A DNA stretch of 64,000 bases from Streptomyces mesophilus (GCF_011044995.1 NZ_JAAKZW010000004.1:103494-167493); one strand, 5' to 3'; positions 16,514 through 25,733 are shown, numbered from the stretch's first letter. Numbers and translations: made by a program. Notes: a model not told the origin generated them from the sequence alone.

Positions 16514-16538
16514 CAGCGTGATCGGGGAGATCACGCTG
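16514..16538 (-). terminator. 10-bp stem-loop downstream of the DoxX-like gene
   Basis: CAGCGTGATC / GATCACGCTG (16514-16523 and 16529-16538) around a 5-nt loop, about 115 nt beyond the stop at 16652. Probably separates this gene from the HEPN-like gene. Confidence 0.5.
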
Positions 16539-16651
16539 GGTGCGGACGGTCAACGTGCAGGGCGGTAGCTGTCGTCCGGGCCTTCGTGTCGCGTTTCCTG
16601 CGGCGGTGCACGATGTGGAGTCTTCAAAGGGCGGGGCGCGCCGGCGCGGCA

Positions 16652-17074
16652 TCATGTTCGTGCGCCGGGTACGCCATGTCGTTCGCACTGAGAGTGTCCT
16701 GCCCGTGAACAGCGGGTGTGGAAAGTCCTCTGGGCGAAGGCGAGCGCCCCGGTAGCAACGACGGGGGCCAAGTACAGGAACGGGAACACAACGGTCTTGT
16801 AGGAGCGTGCGCGCAGGATCGTGACGATTGCGCCGAGGAAGTAGAGAATGAGCCCGGTCGCCGCCGCCACCCCGAGAACGGGGAAGGACAGGCCCACCAA
16901 CAGGCCGGACGCGCCCAGCAGCTTGAGGACCGCAAGCGGCGTCCACCACGAACGCGGCACGCCGTACTCCTGCAAGGGTCCGACGACGAAGGCCGCGCCT
17001 CGCAACAAAGAGATGCCGGAGAAGCCGACCCACAGGACGGTCGGGACGGTGACGACGGCGGTGGTGGTGGACAT
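16652..17074 (-). CDS. DoxX-like membrane protein
   Basis: A 140-aa integral membrane protein with four hydrophobic helices (about 5-25, 42-62, 66-88 and 95-117). LWVGFSGISLLRGAAFVV and WWTPLAVLKLLGASGLLVGL are typical of the DoxX-like family, with Gly-rich helices and a conserved KLLGA core. Members of that family support thiosulfate or redox processes or have no known role. ATG 17074 is preceded by GGGAGTCCCC. It lies 208 bp downstream of the 1319-aa gene, so it is likely a separate unit. The C-terminal ~20 residues are polar and Cys-containing. Confidence 0.68.
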   Translation of the reverse strand: MSTTTAVVTVPTVLWVGFSGISLLRGAAFVVGPLQEYGVPRSWWTPLAVLKLLGASGLLVGLSFPVLGVAAATGLILYFLGAIVTILRARSYKTVVFPFLYLAPVVATGALAFAQRTFHTRCSRAGHSQCERHGVPGART

Positions 17075-17282
17075 GGGGACTCCCTGACGGTTGTGGCTGT
17101 GGGCTGGTGCCGCGTCTGCGGCATGGCCCATCACAGACTGCGCTCGCCGAAGATCCCAGCGCGATGGGACACAATGGGACCTGGGCAACGGAGCTGACCA
17201 GCACAAACGTCGTCCGCACAAAGAGCTGGCCCGTGGGACATGGCGGTACGATGAAATGTGGCCGCGCACCGCGGTAGCCGGG

Positions 17283-20200
17283 TCAACCCTCGCCGGCAGG
17301 GCGTCCCTTGGGTGGCCCGAGGAACCCGCCTCCACCGCCGGCGGCGTCGAGCATGTACTGCTGGACGGACAACGTGTCGGGGTGGACTGCTCCCAGCGTC
17401 CGGTTGCGCCCCGCGTATACCTGCTCGTACGAACTGCGGGCGAGCGTCCACTCGCCGAGGTGCGCCTGGATGTGGCCCAGTTCTTCCAAGCTGTCGAGGG
17501 TGTCGGCGTGGTCGGCGCCGAGCGCGGTGAGACGTGCGTCATACGCCTGGGTTGCGGCAGTCAGGGCTTCGTCGGCGCGCCCCAACTGGCGGTAAGTGTA
17601 AGCGAGGTTGTGTCGGCACCGCAGTGTGTCGGGATGGCGGTCGCCCTGGTCGGCGGTACGGCCAGCCAGCAACTGGAGGTAGGCATCCAGGGATTCATCG
17701 TGGCGGGCCAGGTGGTTCAAGGTGAAAGCGATCTGCTCCAAGGCGTCGAGCACTGTAGGGTCCAGACGCCCCAGAGTTGCCCCTCTTGACGCGTGAACTC
17801 GCTGGAAGTCTCGCAAGGACCGGGTCAAGTCGCCGAGGCTGCGAAGTGCGACAGCCCGTTCGAATACGGAGTCGAGCGTTGAGGCGCCATCGGGGCCATG
17901 GAGCGCGGACCGGCCGTCCGCCGCTTCGGTCAGGTGTTGGTACGCGTCGCTGAACTGGCCTGCCCGCAGCAGAGCGACGCCCTGTTCGTGCAGAGTCTCG
18001 AAGCGGGCGTCAGGTCTGGATGGGTAGGGGAGGAACGCGAGACTGCCGGCCTGGGACGTGAGCGTTCCACCGCCGTCTGACCCCGTGAGTTCGACCTCGT
18101 AGGACAAGGCATTGCGCCTGCCTGGGGTGAGCCTGCTGCGGTCGCGTTCGCCGATCAGCAGGTGCACGTTTTTGTACGCGGTGGCGAGCAGGTCGTCGGC
18201 GTTGGAGAGCCCGCCGAGCGGTAGCAGGTGGTAATTGTCGAGGACGATGAGCACCTTGGGCTCTACCGAGCCGAACGAGGACAACAGGTCCATGAAGATC
18301 TGCCGCAGTTCGGCAGCCTGCCCCTGCCGTGAGAGCGCCAGCCCTCCGGCCCATTCGGCCTGTGGCAGTTCCGCGAGCTCGGCCAGCACGTCGGCGCGTT
18401 CGTACCAGGCGCAGAGGAAGACCACATCGCCCTCGGGGTGTGCACCTGCCAGGTGCCGGACGAGCCCGGCGAGCATCTGATGCCGCACGGTGTCGTCCTC
18501 GCACAGGACGACACCGTGCGGGCCCATCCCGCCGACCGTCGACGCGTTGAGGTCGAGTGCCACACGGGTGCCGTCCTCGGCGTAGCCGAGTCCTATTTTC
18601 GCGAAGCGGAGAGTCTCGTCGGACGGCACCGCGTCGGGAGGCGAGGACTCGCCCTGAGGTGCCGGCTCGGGAGGTGAGGATTCCCGGGGGTCCGACCTGT
18701 CACCTTCGACCGTGAGCGCGGTCAGCACCTCGTCCGCTGTGGGCCGTGCTTGGGGAGATGTCGCCGTGCAGGCACGCAACACCTGACGCAGGGCGTCGTC
18801 GATGGGGAAGGACTCGTTCGGCGGTTGTGCCGCCACCGTGCTCATGAGGGCCCGGCCGAGCGCGAATACGTCACCGGCTTTCGTCGGCGCCTGTGCGTTC
18901 TGGAGCTCGGGAGCGCGGAAGCCCTCCAGACAGGAGAGGGGGGTCCAGTAGGCGCTGTGTGATCCGTCCACTGAGGCGGTCGACCACCCCGTAAGGCGCA
19001 ACTCCTCGCCGACGACCAAGACTTTGTGAGGGCTCAGGACTCCGTGGACGACCTCCCGTTGGTGTGCGACAGCGACGGTCAGGGCCAATTGCGTCGCGTA
19101 ACTGAGGAGTTGCTTCCGGGAGAGGGCGCCATGGCGGCGTACGTGCTCGCTCAAAGAGAGAGCCGGCTCGGGTGAGCCCGGATTTGACAGGTACTCGACG
19201 GCCAGCCAGTGATGCCCGTCATCGGACCCGACCTCAAGGAGCCGGGGCACCCGGTGGTTTTCGAGACGGGCGAGCACCTCCTCTTCGGCGGCGCATGCTG
19301 CCTGGTCCGCTGCCGAAGAACCTGTGCGCGGAGACCGGATCAGGACGAGTCGTCTTCCGGCATCGTGCGAGGCGAGATACTGCCTGACCGAGGGGGATCC
19401 ACCCCGGAAGCGCGCCACGATCCGATAGGGTCCCAGCGCATGCGGATCGCCCTCCTCCGACTCGGGGGACACCGGCACCCACAGCGAACCGGGGCGGCCG
19501 ACGAAGGGGAGGTCGGGTTCCCATTGCGGCACGGCGGGAGCGGAGCTGGTCGTCTCGTGTGATCTGCCCGGAACGCCGAGGCGCCGCAGCAGCCTCTCGT
19601 CCACCCACCCGAACGGCTGCCCGTCCCTCCGCACCAGGTCCGCGCCCGACGGATGCGGCATCCAGGCCGGGAACCCCCCGTTCGCATCGGCCAGTTCGGC
19701 GAGACGCGCGCTGACTGCGCCGGCGGACCGTACAAGAGCGGCAGGAGGCACCGTGTCGAGGAGGATGCGGCGGGTGTCCTCCGCGAAGTCGAACCATTGG
19801 TGCTGCGGCAGCAGTTCGCCCTCCGCTGGAAGACGCCGCATCAGTCCTCCGAGGAAGACCTCGGCCAGATGACCCGCGTCGATCTCCGGGTCCAGCGCCT
19901 CCTGCACCAGGCGCATGGCGGGCACGGACACCGGGGCCACGGCCGCCAGGTGGGCGGCGAGTCGATAGGCCTGGGGCGAAGCCGCGTCACGGAAGCGCAG
20001 CAGGCCGACTCCGGCCGGCGCGCGTGTCGCCGCGTACGGGCGAGGCGCCGCGTCAGATCCCATGGGCGCCATGAGCGACAGCCTCGCGGTGGTGCCGGGG
20101 GAGCCCACCAATGCGGCCCAGGCACCCACCGACTCCGGGCTCGGCGCGAGAACGGGGACGGGAACGCCTCGGTAGGGAGCGAGATCGGGTGGCAGCACCG

Positions 20201-21242
20201 GATCCCGCACTTGCCAGGTTCGATTCGGAGCACCGCGTAGGCGGGTGGTCACCTGCCACTCCTGGGCCCGGATGCCAGAGCCGTCCCACAGCCGCTGGGG
20301 CAACGCATGCAGTACGGCAGTCGGCCCGAACTTCGCCGCGTGCTCCAGGACCGCGTGCATGCGGCCGTCCCGCCAGGCGGGCCCCACCCCGTCACTGATG
20401 ACGAGCAGGAGGGTGTGACCCGTCGGATCCGTCAGTGCCGCCGGGGGCAAGGGGGCGGGGTCCGCTTCGTACGGGCGGCGGCCGAGCTTGGGGGACCCGG
20501 GACTGCGGCTGTCGAGTCCGTGCACGCGGACGGTGCGGAAGGCACCACTGCGCACCAGAAGCAGCCGGAACTCCGTGACGAGTCGCTGCCAGAGCAGCAT
20601 CGAGATCCCGTCGTCGACGAGGAGGACCAGATCGAGCCAGCGCGTACGTGCGGGGCGCAGCACTGCGTCCGGCAGGCCGGTCTCCGCCATCGCCGACACT
20701 GTCGCCGCGATGTCCAGGTCCCACGCATGAGGATCCGGTCGGAGCTGCTTGAGGGGGCGAAGAGCACGACCGAGGCGGAGTTCCACACCCGCGAGTGCCT
20801 TCTCCTCCGGGCTGCGTACCGGCACCGCGGGGCGGTCCGATGCGTCGGCCTCCGCCCGATCCGCGGTCTTCTTCGGCCTCGGCGTGTCGGCCCGTCTCTG
20901 TGGTGCGGCTCGCTCGACGGCCCCGTTGCCGGGCGCCGGCGCAGCGTGCAGCTCGGATGGGTGGCGGGTGTGGTCGGTGGTGGAGGGCGTCTCGCGGATG
21001 CTGCCCGCCTCGGCGGCGGACGGTCTGGCGCTGTCTACCGCCGGCCTGTCTTGCGTCGGTTCGTCCTCCGCCGGTTCCTGACCGGACCCGCGGGAACGGG
21101 CCCCCTCGCTCGCCGCAGCCCCGGCCAGCGCCGACGACGCTCCCTGGGGCAGTCGCGCCGCGAGCCACAACGCATCGAGCAGCTCCTCGGAGGACAGTTC
21201 GGAGCGACTGCCTGCCAGAATGCGCCTAAGCTCGTCCAGCAT
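17283..21242 (-). CDS. SAV_2336-type protein: vWA-like, pseudokinase, EccC-like pseudo-ATPase and TPR
   Basis: A 1319-aa cytosolic multidomain protein. N-terminal helical segment (1-32) and low-complexity linker (33-145) precede a vWA-like domain (about 200-390); VLLVDDGISM at 206-215 replaces the DxSxS metal site. A kinase-like domain follows (603-835). VAIK is RLVLIR, HRDLKPxN is HGVLSPHK (733-740) and DFG is TGW, so catalysis should be lost. Residues 880-1055 resemble the EccC/FtsK ATPases of type VII secretion (GGMGPHG at 904-910), but the P-loop position reads VVLCEDDTVRH and the Walker B-like strand is VLIVLDNYH. TPR repeats (about 1080-1300, with HPDTL/HADTLD spacers) finish it. It is the last gene of the operon, 6 nt after moxR. 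Probably a signalling scaffold. Confidence 0.82.
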   Translation of the reverse strand: MLDELRRILAGSRSELSSEELLDALWLAARLPQGASSALAGAAASEGARSRGSGQEPAEDEPTQDRPAVDSARPSAAEAGSIRETPSTTDHTRHPSELHAAPAPGNGAVERAAPQRRADTPRPKKTADRAEADASDRPAVPVRSPEEKALAGVELRLGRALRPLKQLRPDPHAWDLDIAATVSAMAETGLPDAVLRPARTRWLDLVLLVDDGISMLLWQRLVTEFRLLLVRSGAFRTVRVHGLDSRSPGSPKLGRRPYEADPAPLPPAALTDPTGHTLLLVISDGVGPAWRDGRMHAVLEHAAKFGPTAVLHALPQRLWDGSGIRAQEWQVTTRLRGAPNRTWQVRDPVLPPDLAPYRGVPVPVLAPSPESVGAWAALVGSPGTTARLSLMAPMGSDAAPRPYAATRAPAGVGLLRFRDAASPQAYRLAAHLAAVAPVSVPAMRLVQEALDPEIDAGHLAEVFLGGLMRRLPAEGELLPQHQWFDFAEDTRRILLDTVPPAALVRSAGAVSARLAELADANGGFPAWMPHPSGADLVRRDGQPFGWVDERLLRRLGVPGRSHETTSSAPAVPQWEPDLPFVGRPGSLWVPVSPESEEGDPHALGPYRIVARFRGGSPSVRQYLASHDAGRRLVLIRSPRTGSSAADQAACAAEEEVLARLENHRVPRLLEVGSDDGHHWLAVEYLSNPGSPEPALSLSEHVRRHGALSRKQLLSYATQLALTVAVAHQREVVHGVLSPHKVLVVGEELRLTGWSTASVDGSHSAYWTPLSCLEGFRAPELQNAQAPTKAGDVFALGRALMSTVAAQPPNESFPIDDALRQVLRACTATSPQARPTADEVLTALTVEGDRSDPRESSPPEPAPQGESSPPDAVPSDETLRFAKIGLGYAEDGTRVALDLNASTVGGMGPHGVVLCEDDTVRHQMLAGLVRHLAGAHPEGDVVFLCAWYERADVLAELAELPQAEWAGGLALSRQGQAAELRQIFMDLLSSFGSVEPKVLIVLDNYHLLPLGGLSNADDLLATAYKNVHLLIGERDRSRLTPGRRNALSYEVELTGSDGGGTLTSQAGSLAFLPYPSRPDARFETLHEQGVALLRAGQFSDAYQHLTEAADGRSALHGPDGASTLDSVFERAVALRSLGDLTRSLRDFQRVHASRGATLGRLDPTVLDALEQIAFTLNHLARHDESLDAYLQLLAGRTADQGDRHPDTLRCRHNLAYTYRQLGRADEALTAATQAYDARLTALGADHADTLDSLEELGHIQAHLGEWTLARSSYEQVYAGRNRTLGAVHPDTLSVQQYMLDAAGGGGGFLGPPKGRPAGEG

Positions 21243-21248
21243 CGCCCG

Positions 21249-22253
21249 CTATACCGTCCCGCCGAGCCGGTGCAGAACCGCGTCCAGAAGCCCGTCGGCG
21301 TCGAGATCCACGCCGCCCGTACGCAGGAACACTGCGTTCAGCAGCTGGTCGGTGGCGAGTTCGCCCCGAGCACGACGGGTCAGGAACGCATGCAGCAGGT
21401 CGTCGACCGCAAGGGGACCGACCGAGTCGAGATGGGCGTGGACGATGGCGAGCAGGCGCTCTTCGTCGGGCTCGGGAAGGGCGAGTCTGACACACCGGCG
21501 CAGAAAGGCCGGAGGGAAGTCGCGCTCGCCGTTACTGGTGATGACCACGACAGGGAACTCGGAACAGCGCACCCGGCCTCGCACCACCTCGGTGCGGGAG
21601 TTCGCGTCCGCGGTGAGGACATCGATGTGCGACTGTTCCTCGGGCAGGCGAGCGAGCTCGGGAATCTCGAACTCGCCTTCCTCGAAGACGTTCAGGAGGT
21701 CATTGGGCAGGTCGACGTCGCCTTTGTCGAGCTCGTCGACGAGTAGCACGCGAGGGCGCGCACCTGGCACCAGGGCGGTGCCCAGCGGACCGAGGCGCAA
21801 GTACGAGCCGATATCCGGCCCATCGGTCGTGCTGTCGCCAGAGGCCCCGTTCCGGTCCCGGAGCAGGTTCGATTCGCGCAGCCGGCCGATGGCGTCGTAT
21901 CGATACAGGGCCTCGGCCAGCGTGGTCCGGCTGTTCACCGGCCAGTTGAGGACGGGACCGAGCCTGAGCTCATGCGCGATGGCGTGGGCGAGTGAGGACT
22001 TCCCGGTGCCGGGTCGGCCGGTGACCAGGAGGGGCCGCCTCAGATACAGCGCGGCGTTGACGACGTCAGCCTCGGCTCGGCCTATGAGATAGGGCAGCGG
22101 CTGGGCCGGCTCGGTCCTCGTGGAGGACGCGGCGTCGAAGCGGCGCCATGGCGGTGCATCGGGGAACTCGACCGCATGCGACTGCCCGTCTCCGCGGAAC
22201 AGCCGCCAGCCGCTGCCCGGTTCACCTGACAGTGCACCATGATGATCCGTCAT
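21249..22253 (-). CDS. MoxR-type AAA+ ATPase of a VMAP system
   Basis: A 334-aa AAA+ protein. Walker A is GRPGTGKSS (79-87), Walker B is VLLVDELDK (169-177), the sensor-1 strand is VVVITSNGERDFPPAFLRRC with a likely Arg finger, and the lid follows. The N-terminal ~50 residues are a specific extension, including WRLFRGDG. MoxR ATPases remodel partner proteins together with vWA proteins. Its ATG overlaps the stop of the protease gene (22250-22253) and the vWA-like gene follows after 6 nt, so MoxR and its presumptive vWA partner are made together. ATPase motifs appear intact, making it the only clearly active NTPase of the locus. Confidence 0.88.
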   Translation of the reverse strand: MTDHHGALSGEPGSGWRLFRGDGQSHAVEFPDAPPWRRFDAASSTRTEPAQPLPYLIGRAEADVVNAALYLRRPLLVTGRPGTGKSSLAHAIAHELRLGPVLNWPVNSRTTLAEALYRYDAIGRLRESNLLRDRNGASGDSTTDGPDIGSYLRLGPLGTALVPGARPRVLLVDELDKGDVDLPNDLLNVFEEGEFEIPELARLPEEQSHIDVLTADANSRTEVVRGRVRCSEFPVVVITSNGERDFPPAFLRRCVRLALPEPDEERLLAIVHAHLDSVGPLAVDDLLHAFLTRRARGELATDQLLNAVFLRTGGVDLDADGLLDAVLHRLGGTV

Positions 22254-24469
22254 CGGACATCCGTTTCTTCCGAAGGGTCCATGAGTCCGAGCCCGCCGGG
22301 CAACGCCAGCTCGGTGTCCTCCCAGACCAGTGAAGGCTGGGCGGGGAAGAGGTCGGGGGCGCCGTGTCTGTCGGCCCGGAGGTACCGAATACGTTCGGGC
22401 AGCTGATGCAGCGGACCCGCGGATGTCACGTCATTGAGGCGATGGGCGTGCTCGTGACCTTCCGCGGAGCGGTCCCACAGCACCACCGGCACTCCCACGG
22501 CCAGGCAGATCTGCAGCAGTTCGTCGCGCACCGCACGGGGGCCGTGCAGCACGACCTGCGTGGTGTCGCGGTGGCTGGTTTCCAGGAGCGCGTACATCTT
22601 CTCGGGCGAAGAACACGTCTCGTCCACGACGAACGGAGCGGTCTGCCCGCTCTCCCAGCGGCGGCGAAGAGCGGCTGCCCTGTCCGGTGCACGAAGGGTC
22701 ACCTCCGGACAGCGCAGCGCCAGCCGGAACTTGACCCCGAGCGGAAGACTTGGGAGGAACTCCATCGAGCTGCCCGCGTCCCACTCGTCGAAGGGCAGAT
22801 GCAATCCGTCCCGGCCGACGACGATGTCGATCTGGCCCACCTGGTCCGCAGAGTGACCGCTGTCGCCGACCGCGACCGCCATGGACTCGGCGGTCTCCCG
22901 GATCAGCCGTCCGACCTCGTGCGGAGAGAGCGGCAGATCTGGCGGTACGACCGTTGACGTCGTCCCGTCCGCGCGCACCGCCCACAGGGCACAGCGGAAG
23001 GATTCCGGCTGCCTGGGCTTTCGCACTGCGCCGCACAGTTCGGCGATGAGCCGCACCACGGGCGAGGGGCGGTGTTCCGCCCAGGTGCGGGCGTCGGCGC
23101 GGCGCTGGTGCAGTGCGGAGGAGTGGACGCCGAGCCGAGCACACACTTGCTCGGACCAGTACCACAGGGCCGTGCGCCGTGGCTCACCCGTGCAGGCGGC
23201 CACGAATTCGACCAGCTTGAGCAGGGCCGGAACGGGTGGTGAACCGTCCGGCAGCGGGCCGCAGTCCGCCAGGGCTTCGAGCTCATCGACCACGTCGGCG
23301 AGTTCGCCCTGTGTGGTGCGAGCGCCGCGCAAGGCGAAGGGCAGAGGCGTGTACCGCAGGGCTTCACGCGCCGCGCGGGGCAGCAGACCCGCGTCCTGTG
23401 CCGTGGCCTGCTCCAACTCCTTGAGCAGGAGCCGATGTTCTGCCACGGACAGAAGCCGGGATGCGCCGCTTGTACGGCCGAGGAAGAGTAGTTGGTCAAG
23501 GGACCGGCGTCCTTGTGCGCCTTGGACGGCCGGCGCTAACGTCTCCGCCAGAGTGGGCAGCGCACGTGCCTCGGATGCGAGGAATCCCGCCAACTCCTCG
23601 ATGGATGGCGCCGTTTCACCTGGAGGAGTGTCGTAGCCGAGACGAGCCGCGAGAGTGCGGGCATGCTGGGCGCGCTGGGCGGGCGTCTCCAGCAACGACC
23701 ACAGTTCGGTGGTGAACCTGGCGGTGAGTTCACTGGATACGGAACCTGCGCCGTACCCTGCACTGTGCTGCTCGGGCTCCAGCACGGGCCAGGACGCCCC
23801 AGCCCGGACTAGTTCCTCCCGAATGGCCTGCCAGGAAATGGCCCAGCTGCGCCGGACCGTGGTCTGTGAACCCAACGGCCCGTTGCCCGACATCACATGC
23901 GCCACCACGAGACCGACCGCGGTGTCGTCGTCTCTGTCCCAGAGCGGACCGCCGCTGAACCCGGGACCGATGGCAGCTCCGGACAGTTGCCCGTCCAGAA
24001 CCCCGAAGGGGCCGTCGCACCGCTTTACTTCTGTATCGGCGAAGGCAATCTGTTCGCCGCCACCGTGCCAAGCCCGCAGCGACTGCCCTTCGCTCATCTC
24101 GCGCCAGGTCACAGGGCGCAGCCAGTCAGGCGCGGGTTCCGTCAGGGCGAGCACGGCGAGATCGCCGTGCCACATCAGTGCGTGCGCGCCAGGGCGCGGC
24201 GGTATCCAGAGGTCGAGCCGTGCCGTGCAGGCCCAGCTTTCGACCTGGCCGTGGACGTGAATCCGTAACGTCCCGTGCTCCTCGGACATGGCCTTGTCCG
24301 GGTGGCTCGGATCCTGCTGAGCCCGCCCCAGCGCTTCGTTGACGACATGTGCACACGTCAGCAGCGATCGCGGGGACAGCAGGGCCGCCGCGCCGGCGGC
24401 CATGGAGGAGCTGCCGCTGAACACGGCGATTCGCGGCACTGACTGCGCCGCACGTCTGAACCATCCCAT
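22250..24469 (-). CDS. Trypsin-like protease fused to a VMAP-type C-terminal domain
   Basis: A 739-aa protein. Residues 1-215 are a trypsin-like serine peptidase: LLTCAHVV (His41), HGDLAVLAL (Asp103) and GPGFSGGPLWD (Ser172) provide a complete triad. The middle (about 220-500) is helical. The C-terminal ~200 residues (WDAGSSMEFLPSLPLGVKF ... RAAALRRRW ... VGVPVVLWDR) match the vWA-MoxR-associated protein C-terminal domain (VMAP-C). No signal peptide, so it acts inside the cell. In these systems the VMAP carries the effector or effector-recruiting module, here a protease presumably unleashed by the MoxR-vWA pair. It begins 3 nt after the Trypco1-like gene and overlaps moxR by 4 nt. Confidence 0.82.
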   Translation of the reverse strand: MGWFRRAAQSVPRIAVFSGSSSMAAGAAALLSPRSLLTCAHVVNEALGRAQQDPSHPDKAMSEEHGTLRIHVHGQVESWACTARLDLWIPPRPGAHALMWHGDLAVLALTEPAPDWLRPVTWREMSEGQSLRAWHGGGEQIAFADTEVKRCDGPFGVLDGQLSGAAIGPGFSGGPLWDRDDDTAVGLVVAHVMSGNGPLGSQTTVRRSWAISWQAIREELVRAGASWPVLEPEQHSAGYGAGSVSSELTARFTTELWSLLETPAQRAQHARTLAARLGYDTPPGETAPSIEELAGFLASEARALPTLAETLAPAVQGAQGRRSLDQLLFLGRTSGASRLLSVAEHRLLLKELEQATAQDAGLLPRAAREALRYTPLPFALRGARTTQGELADVVDELEALADCGPLPDGSPPVPALLKLVEFVAACTGEPRRTALWYWSEQVCARLGVHSSALHQRRADARTWAEHRPSPVVRLIAELCGAVRKPRQPESFRCALWAVRADGTTSTVVPPDLPLSPHEVGRLIRETAESMAVAVGDSGHSADQVGQIDIVVGRDGLHLPFDEWDAGSSMEFLPSLPLGVKFRLALRCPEVTLRAPDRAAALRRRWESGQTAPFVVDETCSSPEKMYALLETSHRDTTQVVLHGPRAVRDELLQICLAVGVPVVLWDRSAEGHEHAHRLNDVTSAGPLHQLPERIRYLRADRHGAPDLFPAQPSLVWEDTELALPGGLGLMDPSEETDVR

Positions 24470-24472
24470 GGA

Positions 24473-24910
24473 TCAGTCCTGTCGGTCCCCACCGGCAGTG
24501 GGCGGATCGGTAGGAGCAATAGGGCTGTTCTGCCAGGTCGCAGCCACCGTCATGGTGGCTCTGCCCGAGGCGCCGACGATGCCCAGCCTGAGGTCCTGGC
24601 CGATCTGCAAGCCGAACTCGACCCTGATCTCGTGAGGAGGGTTCGCCGAGGCCGACAGAGCATCGTGCACCTCGTCGAGCAATGGCCCGAGCGGACGCAG
24701 AGCAGTCCTCAGTGCGGTCACGGCGGCTGTGGCTGAGCGACTTCCGTCCCGCCGGGAAACCGGAATCGCGGCGCCGAAACCCTCAGGCAGGTCGTGCGCT
24801 CCAGGGTGCTCCGCCACGTCCATCGGCACGGCGAGCGGCTCGCCGACATCGGACAGCTCGAGCCGCACCTGTGATCCGTCGGTCAGCGCAAGATCCATGT
24901 ACTGGGCCAT
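24473..24910 (-). CDS. Trypsin-co-occurring (Trypco1/CU044_2847-type) protein
   Basis: A 145-aa protein. The N-terminal strands (MDLALTDGSQVRLELSDVG), a central helix (AVTALRTALRPLGPLLDEVHDAL) and the final strands (EIRVEFGLQIGQD ... MTVAATWQN) match the small beta-rich Trypco1 domain found beside trypsin-like proteases in NTPase conflict loci. It probably binds or restrains the protease encoded 3 nt downstream. ATG 24910 is the first gene of the operon; only a weak ribosome-binding site is visible, and CACAAT 12-17 nt upstream could be a -10 of a near-leaderless transcript. Role is inferred from context. Confidence 0.72.
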   Translation of the reverse strand: MAQYMDLALTDGSQVRLELSDVGEPLAVPMDVAEHPGAHDLPEGFGAAIPVSRRDGSRSATAAVTALRTALRPLGPLLDEVHDALSASANPPHEIRVEFGLQIGQDLRLGIVGASGRATMTVAATWQNSPIAPTDPPTAGGDRQD

Positions 24911-25325
24911 GCGCTCATTGTGCCGATCAAGTCTTCCTGGGGCGGCGGTTTCTGGGAAGCCTCGAAGAATCGGCGCGCGAGCATGTCTTGCTGGTGGCTG
25001 TCAGTTCTGGCCGCGCGTCTGCATCCTTCGCTCGTATCGTGCAGGTCTTTGGGCTGTGGTCGGAGCGGTGCGCCGACACGGCCGTCCGTAGCCGTGGCCG
25101 GTGGGTTGCAAGGCCAGCGGCTGCTGTTGCGGCCGCATGACTCTTCGTGTGGTCGCCTTTGGGGCTAGATGGCACATTGAGCACATACGGCCGGAGACAA
25201 CGCGGGCGCCAGCGCACGTCGTTCGGTTCGACAGGTCAAGGACCCTCAGTGCGGATCCGTGATGGGAAGGTTGGCGGCAGCGGGGGCAGGGTGTGGAAGC
25301 GGTGCCCCTCAAGGCCGCGAACGCG
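24911..25325. other. 415-bp gene-free region upstream of the VMAP operon
   Basis: It should hold the promoter of the 24910-17283 operon and the 3' region of the CoA-binding gene. Frames in both directions are short and unconvincing; a minus-strand frame with two CxxC pairs (25001-25348) has no start signal and overlaps the CoA-binding gene. Composition looks less coding-biased than its surroundings. No repeat or attachment site recognised. Confidence 0.4.
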
Positions 25326-25733
25326 CTAACGCAGTGAATTAATTTCAATCGCCGGGCACCGGTCCATCACCATCTCGAGCCCGGCTTCACGCGTTCGCTC
25401 GTACGCCGCCTCGTCGATCACGCCGAGCTGGAACCAGACGGCCTTCGCGCCGATCGAGGCCGCCTCGTCGGCGACCGGGCCGGCCAGGTCGCTGTTGACG
25501 AAGACGTCGACGACGTCGACCGGGAACGGGATGTCCGCGAGTGAGGCGTAGCCCTGTTCGCCGTGGACCGTTTCGGCCTTGGGGTGGACGGGGACGACGC
25601 GTTTGCCGAACTGCTGCAGGACCCGGGCGACTCCGTAGGCGGCACGGTCCTGGTTGTTGGACAGGCCCACCACGGCCCAGGTGTCGCCGGTTTCGGTGAG
25701 GATCTTGCGGACCGTCTGCGATGTCCCGTACAT
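25326..25733 (-). CDS. CoA-binding (YccU-type Rossmann) protein
   Basis: A 135-aa protein of the CoA_binding_2 family. It has the Rossmann start TWAVVGLSNNQDRAAYGVARVLQQFGKRVVPVHPKA, the PVDVVDVFVNSD strand-turn, and AVWFQLGVIDEAAYERTREAGLEMVMDRCPAIE at the end. Family members bind CoA, possibly to control acyl-CoA or acetylation balance; no precise reaction is known. AGGAGC precedes ATG 25733. A 7-bp tandem repeat lies ~70 bp upstream in its promoter region. It is divergent from the six-hairpin glycosidase gene. Confidence 0.87.
   Translation of the reverse strand: MYGTSQTVRKILTETGDTWAVVGLSNNQDRAAYGVARVLQQFGKRVVPVHPKAETVHGEQGYASLADIPFPVDVVDVFVNSDLAGPVADEAASIGAKAVWFQLGVIDEAAYERTREAGLEMVMDRCPAIEINSLR

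Noticed and set aside
17283..21242. Reading the 1319-aa protein as an active Ser/Thr kinase or active EccC
   Set aside because: Catalytic motifs of both are replaced, as described for the pseudokinase and the P-loop.
25001..25348. Minus-strand frame with two CxxC pairs in the 24911-25325 gap
   Set aside because: No ribosome-binding site or recognisable fold, and it overlaps the CoA-binding gene.
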